From positions 1 to 45,963 of IMG/VR virus record IMGVR_UViG_3300010400_000028: a stretch of DNA of 45,963 nucleotides; one strand, given 5' to 3'. The first letter of the stretch is position 1; the number at the start of each line of letters is the position of its first letter. Source of the DNA: a virus. Made by a program: the position numbers and the translations under genes. The notes below the pieces were generated by a model that saw only the letters and a list, made by a program, of their open reading frames with translations, searched no databases and had not been told where the DNA came from. Shown here one piece after another: positions 22,400-31,208 of this stretch.

Positions 22400-24084
22400 A
22401 GCTGCTTCTCTCCGGACCACATGCTGCCGAGCATAATTTGCTTCCCCGGCCAGGTCGATGCCCCCGGCACCCAGCCGATCATGGCGAAGTCGATCGGTTC
22501 GGCGTTGAGGTTGTTGGCCACCCGGCGGATCTGGTCCTGCACCTCGGGGCTGAACCGGCGGCCGATCTCCAGCGCCCGCTCGGCGACGTCTCGGCGGCTG
22601 TGGAAGTCGCCGAAGCTGAAGCCGGCCTTGGCCCAGGCGTAGCCTCCGACCTCGGTGGTGCGCAGTCGGATCTGTTCGATGCCGTGCTGGCGGAACGCGT
22701 CCTCGAGCTGCCCCAGGTAGCGGCGGGCGAAGCCGTGCTTCTGGTGCTCCGGCTCGAGCACGATCGCGGCCAGGTCGACGATGCGGGCGGCCGCCGGGCG
22801 GATGTTGTGGTCGACGACGCCGACCACGTTGCCGTCGCCGTCGAGGATGTGCGCCGACACGTACGTGCCGCTGCGGTTGCGGCTGATGCTCTTCACGCGG
22901 GCCCGCAGGCCGGTGCGCTCGTCGTCGAGGTTGAACGTTGCCCGGATGGTCGCCTCGTCGTGCAGGTCCTCCGGCCGGCGCCCGCCGCCGCCACGGCTAC
23001 GGCCGCCCAGCCCGGGGCCGGGACCGCGCAGCGGCACCCAACCGTGCTTGTACCGCTGGCCCGGGTACGGGTGCCCGGCCGCCACCGGCGCACCGCCGGC
23101 GAGCGGGTAGTCGATGACCTCGTCGCCGAACGCAACCCGGATCCGGTCGAAACGCACCGGCCCGGTCCGGTCGGTCAGCTCCGCCACCATCTCCGGTTCC
23201 GCGTCGTAGACCAGGGTGATGTGCGGGATCCACGGCTCGTGCTGCTCCGGCGACGCCTCGACCTCGCCGGCGACGGCGTCGTGCACGTCGGCCAGCTCGG
23301 CGCCGGAAAGGCCGAGCACGATGCACGGGTCGCGCTCGTCGGACTCAGGGTTGAACAGCGAGATCGCGAACCCGTCCGCGTCGAACGGCGCGAACCCGGC
23401 CGCGACGTCGGCCACGGCCGCGGTGACCGCGTCGCGGGCATCGTCGTCGTAGTCGGCCGCCTCACCGAGGTACAGCAGCGTGCAGTGCAGCTCGTCGACG
23501 GGCTCGCCGGCGTCGACGGCCAGGCGCTCCGCGTCGTCGTCGGCGGGCACCAGCGCCACCATCGCGCCGGTGTGCTCCTCCTCGGACCCGGACGAGTCAT
23601 AGGCGGCGGTCACCTGCGACGCCGAACGGTCCACGCACGGCGACAGCGTGTGCGCGTCCTTCAGCCGCCGCATCAGCGCCGGGCTGACCGAGCCGGTCGG
23701 CTTCATGCCGAGCTTGGCCTGGATCGCCTTCACCGCGGCGTCGGTGTGCGGCCCGAACACACCGTCGACCGCGACGTTCGCCAGGCCCAGCTCGGCGATG
23801 AGCGCCTGCAGCTGCTTGACGGCCGCCGGGTCGTTGTTGCGGCCCATCTTCAGCGTGGTCGTGCTCGCCGGCGGCGCGGCCGCCTTGGACCCTCCGCCGC
23901 TGGAGCGTTGGGTGCCCTGGCGCTTGCCCGAGTAGGTGAGCTTCCCGCGAGGTACGGAACCGCTCGTGCCGCCGCCTCCGCCGCCGGTGCTGGTGAATTG
24001 ACCGCCGGCAGGGCTGCCGGCCGGGGCGTGGGGGTGCTGGGAGTCGTCGTACTCGGTGGCTCGGGCGGCGACCGGACTCGACAC
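22396..24084 (-). CDS. Polyvalent head protein: PG-binding, 2H phosphoesterase, GNAT
   Basis: About 562 residues. After 'DSQHPHAPAGSPAGGQF', a motif common in phage head and MuF-type proteins, come: a peptidoglycan-binding repeat (about 80-145, 'VKQLQALIAEL...VDGVFGPHTDAAVKAIQ'); a 2H phosphoesterase domain with two HxT motifs, 'HCTLLYLG' near 200 and 'HITLVYD' near 288; a conserved 'YKHGWVPL' linker; and a GNAT acetyltransferase-like C-terminus (about 390-495, 'LAAIVLEPEHQKHGFARRYL', 'WAKAGF'). GTG at 24084 is chosen for the GGGGGTGA upstream; ATG at 24102 would add 6 residues. Related 2H enzymes degrade cyclic nucleotides, including Acb1 against CBASS. Enzyme activity is not shown here. Confidence 0.72.
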   Translation of the reverse strand: MSSPVAARATEYDDSQHPHAPAGSPAGGQFTSTGGGGGGTSGSVPRGKLTYSGKRQGTQRSSGGGSKAAAPPASTTTLKMGRNNDPAAVKQLQALIAELGLANVAVDGVFGPHTDAAVKAIQAKLGMKPTGSVSPALMRRLKDAHTLSPCVDRSASQVTAAYDSSGSEEEHTGAMVALVPADDDAERLAVDAGEPVDELHCTLLYLGEAADYDDDARDAVTAAVADVAAGFAPFDADGFAISLFNPESDERDPCIVLGLSGAELADVHDAVAGEVEASPEQHEPWIPHITLVYDAEPEMVAELTDRTGPVRFDRIRVAFGDEVIDYPLAGGAPVAAGHPYPGQRYKHGWVPLRGPGPGLGGRSRGGGGRRPEDLHDEATIRATFNLDDERTGLRARVKSISRNRSGTYVSAHILDGDGNVVGVVDHNIRPAAARIVDLAAIVLEPEHQKHGFARRYLGQLEDAFRQHGIEQIRLRTTEVGGYAWAKAGFSFGDFHSRRDVAERALEIGRRFSPEVQDQIRRVANNLNAEPIDFAMIGWVPGASTWPGKQIMLGSMWSGEKQL

Positions 24085-24106
24085 GCGATCACCCCCGGAC
24101 ATGACG

Positions 24107-24129
24107 AAGGCCCGCCGACGGCGGGCCTT
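24107..24129. terminator. Perfect hairpin between portal-linked genes
   Basis: AAGGCCCGCC-GAC-GGCGGGCCTT, a 10-bp perfect stem with a 3-nt loop, 23 bp before the start of the next late gene. It is inside a long co-directional operon. It may attenuate late transcription between the portal block and the following gene, or protect an mRNA end. On the minus strand it is not followed by a T-run, so full termination is not expected. Confidence 0.55.
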
Positions 24130-24150
24130 TCTGGGCAGTGAGCGGTGCGG

Positions 24151-24369
24151 TCAGAGGTCGTCGGGCACGTCGGCCGGGTCGGCCCACGACTGCGCCGGCA
24201 GCTGCTCGTTCTCGATGATCAGCTGCTGCACGTCCGGGGACAGGCTGTCCCAGGTGACGTTCTCGACCATCGCCTCGCGGATCGTCTTGCGGTCGTTGGG
24301 GTGCACGTCGCGGGTGCCGAGCAGCCGCTCGACCCGGTGGATCACTTCGGCGGTTTCCGCTGCAAGCAT
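24151..24369 (-). CDS. Small acidic hypothetical protein
   Basis: A 72-residue helical, acidic protein ('AAETAEVIHRVERLLG', 'DRKTIREAMVENVTWDSLSPDVQQLIIENEQL'). No Cys or membrane segment. Its ATG overlaps the last codon or stop of the portal gene by one base, so it is likely translated by coupling. A hairpin separates it from the next gene. Possibly an assembly partner of the portal fusion; no known family. Confidence 0.55.
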   Translation of the reverse strand: MLAAETAEVIHRVERLLGTRDVHPNDRKTIREAMVENVTWDSLSPDVQQLIIENEQLPAQSWADPADVPDDL

Positions 24370-27300
24370 CAGGCCTCCTCAATGATGAGGATAGACCGGT
24401 TGAGCACTGTGAACGACACGTCGCCCCTGTTCGGGTTGATGTGGCTGCTGCCCCTCGTGCCGTACGGGATCTCGATGGCGTCCAGTCCGATCGCGGCCGC
24501 GTACCGGCCCTCGTCGTACAGCGTGGCTTCCTCGCCGGAGCTCGAGTAGGCGCTTGCGATCGAGTGGGCGTCGCCGGCGACGTCTGTGTGCTTGCGGGTC
24601 ACGGCCGTCTTCGGGATCAGTGCCCGGGCGACGCTGCCGCGTGTGCCGTCGGAGTAATCGTCCTTCACAACCTGCTTGTTGCTGGCGAAGTAGTAGCCGT
24701 TGCCGAACATACCCGTCCCGTAGTACGCCGCCCCGCTGCGCATCTCCTCGTTGATCTGGGCCGCCGTCTTCGACTGGCTGACCGACGAGCCGGACCGGTT
24801 CGGCCCCGAGATCCGCTGCGCGCCGACGCCGCGGACGCCGCGGAAGACCTCGATGTAGTCGCCGGTGGCGAGGAGGTCGTCGATTTCCTGCTTGGTTGCC
24901 ACGGTCGGCACGTCGTCGAAGCCCTGCATCGCGCCGATCGCGGCCAGCCGGTCGTCGGCCGCCTTGCCGGCGTACGCCCGCCGTTGGCCCTGAACGTCGT
25001 GCAGCAGGCGGGACCGGGTCTGTGCGTCGGGCATGAGGTTCCTGCCAGTGGACGGCTTGTGCCGCACGGGTGCCGCGTGCACGGTCGGCGTGCCCGTCAG
25101 CCGCGCAGGCCGCTTCGTGGTCGCCCCGGGCCGGGTGGCCTGCGTCGGGAACAGCGTCATGACGTTCTGCTGCAGCTTCCCGCCGGCGAGCGGGCTGAGC
25201 AGCTTGCCCTGCTGGTCGAGCTGGTCGATTTCGGCGCGGGTCATCCATTTCGCGTCCGCGGTCTCCATGCGGGCGTGGTGGCTGGAGAGGTCCGGCTTGA
25301 TCTGCTTCGGCACGGTGGCGGCGACGCTGATGTACGCCCATGGGACCTGGCCGCCGTGCAGGCCGGGTACCTGCACCCTCGCGTCCTCGTGGGTGTGGGT
25401 GCCATGCACCCGCGCCTGGTCGAGGTCGGCGGCCTGGAACCCCAGCTCCTCGATGACCTCACGTGCGGCGCCCTGGTAGAAGCTCTCCTTCTCCTCCTTG
25501 GCCCCGCCGGGGAACTGCCACTTGCCCGGGTCGGAGATGCCCGGGCCGCGCTGCACCATCAGGAACCGCTCGTCGCCGGTGGCCGGGTCGACGTGGCGGA
25601 GCATCAGCCCGGCCGCGCCGTACTGGCCCCATGGCCCTGAACCGCCGGCCGAGGTGCGGGTCCAGCCGTCTCCGCTCGCCCCGCGTCGGCCAGCGGGCAG
25701 CATTGTGAGCAGGTTCGGTGTGCCGAGTGGGTCGGCGACGCGGGTCTGTGCGGAGACGGCGCCGGGCGGCGGGACGATCGCCTGCGGCGGGAGGGTGCCT
25801 GGCGCCGTGCCTGCCGGCGTGAACCGGTTGATGATCTGCTCGGCCTTGGCCTTGTTCGGGCCCTTCGACGTGGTCGCGATGTACGACAGGTCGCCGAGCA
25901 TGACCTGCTGCTCGGCCAGGTCGAGGCTGTCGAAGTGGCTGCGGCGAAGGTCGCCGTACACCTTCAGCTGCTGGCTGGCGGTCTTGCCCTTCGGGTCGAG
26001 GCCGTAGATCACGTCCTGGGCGGCCTTCACGGCCGGGTCGACGTGTACGGTGCGCGGCCGCGGCGCCGGCGGTGGGGGTGGCGGCGGCGGGGCCAGGGTG
26101 AGTATGAGGGCCGATGAAAGGTTGCGGGTGGTCATCCGCGGCGGGATGGCCATGTTGTTCTTCCGCGCCGCGGTCATCAGCTGCGCGCGGCTGAACCCCG
26201 ACAGCGGGTCGTTCGGGTCGTGGGCGCCGCCGCCCTCGGCGATGTGCAGGTTGACCGCGTGCTGCACGCGCTCCGGAACCGTCGGCTGCCGCCCCCACGA
26301 CGGAGCCATGGGGCTGGCGGTTGGCGCCGGCCAACCCGTAGTCGTGAATTCGGTGCGCAGCGCATCGAGGGCGTCGGCCTGGGTGGCGTAGTGCTGGCGG
26401 GTGAACGGCCACGAGTAGCTGCCGGGGCTCTGGAATGCCATCCAGTCGCCGGTCGCCATTTCGTGAACGCCGCCGATGTACTGCCCGCCGTAGAACGCGT
26501 GGGCGGACGACTGGATGCCGGCGCCGTTGGACCTGAACGGCGCGATGGTGATGCCGTTCGGCAGGCCCGGCGCGACGCCCGCGACCGCCGCGGTCGGCAG
26601 CGGGACGCCGTGGTAGATGAACACCGCGCGGGCCGCGTCGTCGCGGGTCGCGTAGGGCGGCGTACCGACCGGGTTCCGGTTCGCGTCGTACGCGAGCCAG
26701 CCGAGGCCTGAGTTGTGGACCTCACCGATCTGCGTGCCGTTGAAGTCGACTGCGTCGCCTCCGGCTGCCAACGACCGCAGCGACCCGCCGGGCGGGAACG
26801 GCGGCGGCGGTGGAGGCGTCGGCGCCTGGCCGGTGCCGTGCGCCTGGGCGAGCTGGTTGAGGTTGTGTGCGTCGACGAGCGCCCGCACCGCGTCGTCCTT
26901 GTTCGGGTAGAAATTCCCGCTCGGACCGGTGCCACCCTGCAGCGCGTAGCCCGCGCTAACGGGCGGCACGGCCATCCACTGACCGCTCACGCCGGTGCTG
27001 TGGACGTGGCCGACGTAGTTGGTGCCGAGATCTACGTTGAGATCATTCGTGTTGGAGGCGGCGGAGTTGATGAGCGAGAGCGTCACTCCGGGCACGCTGG
27101 TGCTCAGGGCGACGCGGCGCTGGTGGCGGTTGACGAGCGCCTGCACCGCGTTCGCCTTGTGCTGGCTGTTGCCCTGCACGGCGACGTGGGTGCCGGCAGC
27201 GTCCTCGGCGGTCCAGTAGCCGCCCGACCACTGGTGGATCGCGCCGATGTCGGTCGTGCCGATCCGCAACTTCAGCGACTGCCGCGACGGACCCCACGTG

Positions 27301-29558
27301 CCCTGCTGCGGCGTGGTTGGCGTCTGCCAGACGTCGGGCACCCCGCCGGTCAGGTTCGTCGTCAACTTCCGGGCGGTAGGAGCGGCGCCCGCCGGACCCG
27401 CCGAGGGCGCGTTGTGCTGCAGGTGCGCGGACACCAGCGCGGCCATCGCGTCGCCGCCGCTCGGGAAGCCCTGGCCACGATTCGGCACCGAGTACCCGGC
27501 GCCGGTCGGTCCGATTACCCGCCAGAACCCTGACCCCGGCCGCGTTTCGTACAGCTGGCCGACGTCCGCGCCGTTGAAACGCACCTGGATCGAACCGCGG
27601 CCGGAGCCGGGAATCTGCTGCGCGGTGATCTGCGCGACATGGTTGTCGAGCATCTGCTCGAGGCGGGAGTGTGGCGTGCGCGGCGGCACATGCAGGCCCA
27701 ACGACCGCGCGGCCGACCGCAGCTGCGCCGGCGTGAACTGGGCCAGCGCCCCGGCCGGCGCCGACTTGCCGGACCCAACGTGCAGGGCAGACATGAACCG
27801 GCCGATGACGGTCCGGAACCGGCCGTGGGAACCGCGCGGGTGCAGCGAGGGGTTCCAGTTCGCCGCCGCCACCGGCTCGCCCGACTCCGCGGCGAACTCG
27901 GCCATGTCCCGCAGCGCCTCAACGAAGACGTCCGCCTCGTCCGGGTCGAGCGTGATCCCCTCGCCGTCAGCCCACCGCGCCGACACGTCACCGGTCGGCT
28001 CCTCCAGCACGACCAGACCGTCCTCGGAGGACTCCTCGCCCTCGTCAACGGCGGCCTCGACCATGTCGGCCCACGCCCAGGCCTCGTCGGCATCAGGTGC
28101 GGCCAGGACCTCGCCGGAGCTGCCCCGGATGGTGACGGCCCCGCCGCGGTGGGCGATGACCGCGCAGCTGGCCGTGACCTGAATCCGCTCGATCTCCTCG
28201 CCGTAGCCGTCAGCGTCGGAAGTACCGGCCGCGGCCGGACCTTTTGGGTCGACACCACCGGCCGCCGCAACCCAAGGGGTATCCGGCGGCGGCGCCATCT
28301 GCCCGGCCGCGCCTGCGTCGCCGCTACGCGTGCTGTCCGGGTCCTTCGGCGGCAGCCCGTACTGCTGGCGGGTCGACTCCTCCAACACCTCGTCCGGCTG
28401 CAGGATCCCGGCGTCCACAAGGGACTTGATCGCCGCCGCCGTCGCCGCTTGACGCGACCCGATCTCATCGAACACGATCTTCGGTGCCGGTTCGTCCGTG
28501 CCCCAGTTCACGTCGACCAGGTCCTCGACCACGTGCTGCGTCGCGACGTCGGCAACCTGCTCCGCAAGCGTCTGCAGCGACATCGTGAAGAAGTCGGCGA
28601 ACGTCGTGCCCAACGCCCAGCTGCCGGTCTGCGTCCCGAGGTTGAGGAAGTGCGCCAGGACCGCACGGCCGATCTGCTCGTCGTGGTAGCGCACCGCCGG
28701 TTCCGCGTCGGGCAGCGTGCCGGACACCCCCACCAGCGTCAGGTCGGCACCGAACGGAATCGCCGACCCGGCCGCCTCACCCGAACGCCACGCCTTCGCC
28801 ATCGCCAGCCCGGACGCGTGCGCGTCCGGTGTGGCGCCCTCGGCATCCTTGTACAGCGGGATGCCCATGCCGTTGCGTTCGATCGTCTGCGCCTGCACCC
28901 GCAGCAGCCGGTCCTTGAGCAGCCAGTTCTTGTACGCCGGCCGCAGGATCGACTGACCCAGCCAGTTCCCGCCCTCCTTCTCGTGCACGTACGCGACGAG
29001 ACGATCGACCGGGATCGGCTGCGGGCTCGTGTTCGTGGTCGTCCAGTACTGCTTGATCGACTCCAGTCCGCCGTCGGCCGCGACGTCGATGCGCTCGATC
29101 GTGTTCGGCATGCGCGGGCCCAGCTTGCGCAGGTGCGCCCGGCCGCCGTCGTCGTCGACCCGGTACGTCTGCTCGAAGTACATGTGCCCGAACGGCAGCA
29201 TCAGCAACGCCAGCCGCAGGTGCTCGGCCCACGAGAAGCGGTCCTTCGTGCGCGGCGGCGCGGCCGGGTTGCGGCCCACGATCGGCAACCCCAGGTCGTC
29301 CGCGACGAAACGCACCACCTCGTCGCGGGCCCCGTTCGGATCCAACCGCCACGTCGTGCGCCGCACCGGCAGCGTCATGGCCCGCAGCACCGACGTCACC
29401 TGCGAGTCGGTGCGGCGCATCGTGTCATACACGCCGATCGACTGCGGCCACATCAACTCGGGCGTGGTCTCGTTCTGGTACAGCCACCAGTTGTAGTTCG
29501 GGGCCTGCGCGTAGCCGATCTCGTGCGTCGGGGCGAGCGGCTTGGTCGTGGTGGTCAT
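24369..29558 (-). CDS. Giant portal fusion: portal, repeats, Nudix, ADP-ribosyltransferase-like
   Basis: About 1,729 residues. 1-430: portal of the DUF935/Mu gp29 type ('FGHMYFEQTYRV', 'LGQSILRPAYKNWLLKDR'). 570-582: 'NPSLHPRGSHGRFRT'. 608-645 and 1122-1157: SAP-like helices ('FTPAQLRSAARSLGLHVPPR', 'FSRAQLMTAARKNNMAIPPR'). Five repeats of about 55 residues, near 655-715, 760-815, 840-900, 935-985 and 1020-1072, each with a 'G..VG.vh' strand, W and a 'DA..AL...H' helix. Poly-Pro linkers follow. Nudix domain 1315-1475 with box 'GGAKEEKESFYQGAAREVIEELGF' region. 1568-1729: ADP-ribosyltransferase-like fold, 'EVFRGVRG' and 'GMFGNGYYFAS', then 'VLNRSILII'. ATG at 29558 has GGGGGG upstream. Normal portals are 450-550 residues. 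The portal call is firm; the C-terminal activity is inferred. Confidence 0.85.
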   Translation of the reverse strand: MTTTTKPLAPTHEIGYAQAPNYNWWLYQNETTPELMWPQSIGVYDTMRRTDSQVTSVLRAMTLPVRRTTWRLDPNGARDEVVRFVADDLGLPIVGRNPAAPPRTKDRFSWAEHLRLALLMLPFGHMYFEQTYRVDDDGGRAHLRKLGPRMPNTIERIDVAADGGLESIKQYWTTTNTSPQPIPVDRLVAYVHEKEGGNWLGQSILRPAYKNWLLKDRLLRVQAQTIERNGMGIPLYKDAEGATPDAHASGLAMAKAWRSGEAAGSAIPFGADLTLVGVSGTLPDAEPAVRYHDEQIGRAVLAHFLNLGTQTGSWALGTTFADFFTMSLQTLAEQVADVATQHVVEDLVDVNWGTDEPAPKIVFDEIGSRQAATAAAIKSLVDAGILQPDEVLEESTRQQYGLPPKDPDSTRSGDAGAAGQMAPPPDTPWVAAAGGVDPKGPAAAGTSDADGYGEEIERIQVTASCAVIAHRGGAVTIRGSSGEVLAAPDADEAWAWADMVEAAVDEGEESSEDGLVVLEEPTGDVSARWADGEGITLDPDEADVFVEALRDMAEFAAESGEPVAAANWNPSLHPRGSHGRFRTVIGRFMSALHVGSGKSAPAGALAQFTPAQLRSAARSLGLHVPPRTPHSRLEQMLDNHVAQITAQQIPGSGRGSIQVRFNGADVGQLYETRPGSGFWRVIGPTGAGYSVPNRGQGFPSGGDAMAALVSAHLQHNAPSAGPAGAAPTARKLTTNLTGGVPDVWQTPTTPQQGTWGPSRQSLKLRIGTTDIGAIHQWSGGYWTAEDAAGTHVAVQGNSQHKANAVQALVNRHQRRVALSTSVPGVTLSLINSAASNTNDLNVDLGTNYVGHVHSTGVSGQWMAVPPVSAGYALQGGTGPSGNFYPNKDDAVRALVDAHNLNQLAQAHGTGQAPTPPPPPPFPPGGSLRSLAAGGDAVDFNGTQIGEVHNSGLGWLAYDANRNPVGTPPYATRDDAARAVFIYHGVPLPTAAVAGVAPGLPNGITIAPFRSNGAGIQSSAHAFYGGQYIGGVHEMATGDWMAFQSPGSYSWPFTRQHYATQADALDALRTEFTTTGWPAPTASPMAPSWGRQPTVPERVQHAVNLHIAEGGGAHDPNDPLSGFSRAQLMTAARKNNMAIPPRMTTRNLSSALILTLAPPPPPPPPAPRPRTVHVDPAVKAAQDVIYGLDPKGKTASQQLKVYGDLRRSHFDSLDLAEQQVMLGDLSYIATTSKGPNKAKAEQIINRFTPAGTAPGTLPPQAIVPPPGAVSAQTRVADPLGTPNLLTMLPAGRRGASGDGWTRTSAGGSGPWGQYGAAGLMLRHVDPATGDERFLMVQRGPGISDPGKWQFPGGAKEEKESFYQGAAREVIEELGFQAADLDQARVHGTHTHEDARVQVPGLHGGQVPWAYISVAATVPKQIKPDLSSHHARMETADAKWMTRAEIDQLDQQGKLLSPLAGGKLQQNVMTLFPTQATRPGATTKRPARLTGTPTVHAAPVRHKPSTGRNLMPDAQTRSRLLHDVQGQRRAYAGKAADDRLAAIGAMQGFDDVPTVATKQEIDDLLATGDYIEVFRGVRGVGAQRISGPNRSGSSVSQSKTAAQINEEMRSGAAYYGTGMFGNGYYFASNKQVVKDDYSDGTRGSVARALIPKTAVTRKHTDVAGDAHSIASAYSSSGEEATLYDEGRYAAAIGLDAIEIPYGTRGSSHINPNRGDVSFTVLNRSILIIEEA

Positions 29559-29573
29559 GCGCACCCCCCGCGA

Positions 29574-31205
29574 CTAGAAGCCAACCGTCATCAGATCCGA
29601 CGACTCCGAGTAGAAGTCCCTGGTCTCGTGCGCAGCGAACGACGGCGGCAGCGGCGCCCGGCGCAGCTCCGGCATCGTCATCGCCGCCTCAAGCGCCAAC
29701 ACCGCCCCGATACCGGCGTCGATCTTCCCCCGGTTGGGGCCCTTCACGAACACGTACTTCGTCCGGCCGTCGTCGTCCTCGTCGCGCACCCGCACCTTGC
29801 GCTTGTGCATCGCCAGCACGTGCGCGGTCAACGTCGACGACCCGTCGTGCCACAGACCGCCCTCAGTGGACAGAGCCGTCGAGAACCGGTCGCACGCCCG
29901 CCACATCCGCGTCGGCTGGTTGGTGTCGAAGAGCACCACCCGGTCCTCGCCGTGCTCCTCGGCCATGTACTCGAGCTCCGTCTGCCACTTCGCCGGGTCG
30001 GCCAACATCAGCCCGACCGAGTAGTAGCCGAACACCTCGGCGACCCGCTCGCGGATCTCCTTACGGGGCATCCGCCAGCCGCGCGGCGCGTCGTCCGGCC
30101 GCTGCCACACCTCGATCTCGAACAGGAACGGCACCCCGTCGACGAGCGTGCAACCGATCAACGAGGTGCAGTCATCGGAGATCGAACCGTCGAACCCGAG
30201 CCCGACGTGCGCCCCGGCCGGCACCAGAATGTCCGGCCTAGCCCGGGTCTCCCAACGCGCGAGCTCCACCGCCCGGGCTCGGTCGCCCACGTTGTGGTTG
30301 AAGAAGAACCGCTCCGACTCGTCCCACGGCGTCTCCGGGTCCCGGATGTCCTGCAGCAGCCGCGCCTTGTCCACCCACCACGAGTCGCCGTACGCCACGC
30401 CCAACGCGGCCAGCAGCGTCTCGTCCGGGTCGTCCTGTTTCACCGGCGGCGCCTCGACTGCGTCGTAGTAGATGCCCTCGCCCTCCTGGAAGGCCCGGTG
30501 TGTGCCCTCCATGACCGAACCCTCGCCCGGCACGAAGCTGTTGCCGGTCTCGTACGAGCGGCCGCCCATCTTCGCCACGTTGCGGCGCAGCGTCCGCGCG
30601 AGTCGCACGCCGCCGTTGGTCGGCAGCCACAGCTGCGTCTCGTCGAGGTGGGCGTCGGTGATCGGCTGCCCCTCGCGCGTGCCGGCCGACGCCGTCACCG
30701 GCTCCAGCTTGCCCGGACGGTTGCGCAGGAAGCAGCGCGTCAGCCCGACGTCGATGCGCAGGTCGTCGGCGGCGCGCCCGTCGTTCGCCGTGAGGAGCTC
30801 GTGAATGACCGAGTACGTGTTCTCGGTCTGGTCCTGCGACACCGCGGCGATCTGCACCCACGGATTCGGGTCGCCCTTCGTGCCCCACGGCCGGCCGACC
30901 GGCTCGCCCGAGGAGTCGAACCCGTCCGGGCGCACATCGCCGGCGAGCTCGGCGACCGCCTTCGCCGCCTCACGCGGCGACTTGCCCCAGCCCTTCGCCC
31001 GGCGCGACGCACCACGCCGATACACGTACCGAAGCGTCACCGGGTCGAACGTGTACCACTCGATGAACCCGAGCGCCTGCTCATCGGTGAAGATCAGCGG
31101 CTCGTCGTGGTTACGCGGCGAGGGCAGGAAGTCCGCGAACCAGTCCAGCAGCGACCAGCCCAGCGACGGCAGCTCACCCTCGTACTGGGCGCCACGCCAC
31201 GGCAT
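29574..31205 (-). CDS. terL: Terminase large subunit
   Basis: A 543-residue protein. ATPase domain with an atypical Walker A around 66-76 ('GASRRAKGWGKSP') and Walker B near 180-190 ('ITDAHLDET'). The C-terminal nuclease domain has 'GLGFDGSISDDCTSLIG' near 335-350, with candidate metal-binding Asp residues, and a second acidic segment 'KIDAGIGAVLALEAAM' near the C-terminus. It lies between the small subunit and the portal, and starts 3 bp after the small subunit stop. It drives DNA packaging. Sequence alone does not tell cos from headful packaging. Confidence 0.9.
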   Translation of the reverse strand: MPWRGAQYEGELPSLGWSLLDWFADFLPSPRNHDEPLIFTDEQALGFIEWYTFDPVTLRYVYRRGASRRAKGWGKSPREAAKAVAELAGDVRPDGFDSSGEPVGRPWGTKGDPNPWVQIAAVSQDQTENTYSVIHELLTANDGRAADDLRIDVGLTRCFLRNRPGKLEPVTASAGTREGQPITDAHLDETQLWLPTNGGVRLARTLRRNVAKMGGRSYETGNSFVPGEGSVMEGTHRAFQEGEGIYYDAVEAPPVKQDDPDETLLAALGVAYGDSWWVDKARLLQDIRDPETPWDESERFFFNHNVGDRARAVELARWETRARPDILVPAGAHVGLGFDGSISDDCTSLIGCTLVDGVPFLFEIEVWQRPDDAPRGWRMPRKEIRERVAEVFGYYSVGLMLADPAKWQTELEYMAEEHGEDRVVLFDTNQPTRMWRACDRFSTALSTEGGLWHDGSSTLTAHVLAMHKRKVRVRDEDDDGRTKYVFVKGPNRGKIDAGIGAVLALEAAMTMPELRRAPLPPSFAAHETRDFYSESSDLMTVGF

Positions 31206-31208
31206 CGG

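Noticed and set aside
22438-24141. Long plus-strand open frame
   Set aside because: Antisense shadow of the PG-binding/2H/GNAT gene; no domain signature and skewed composition.
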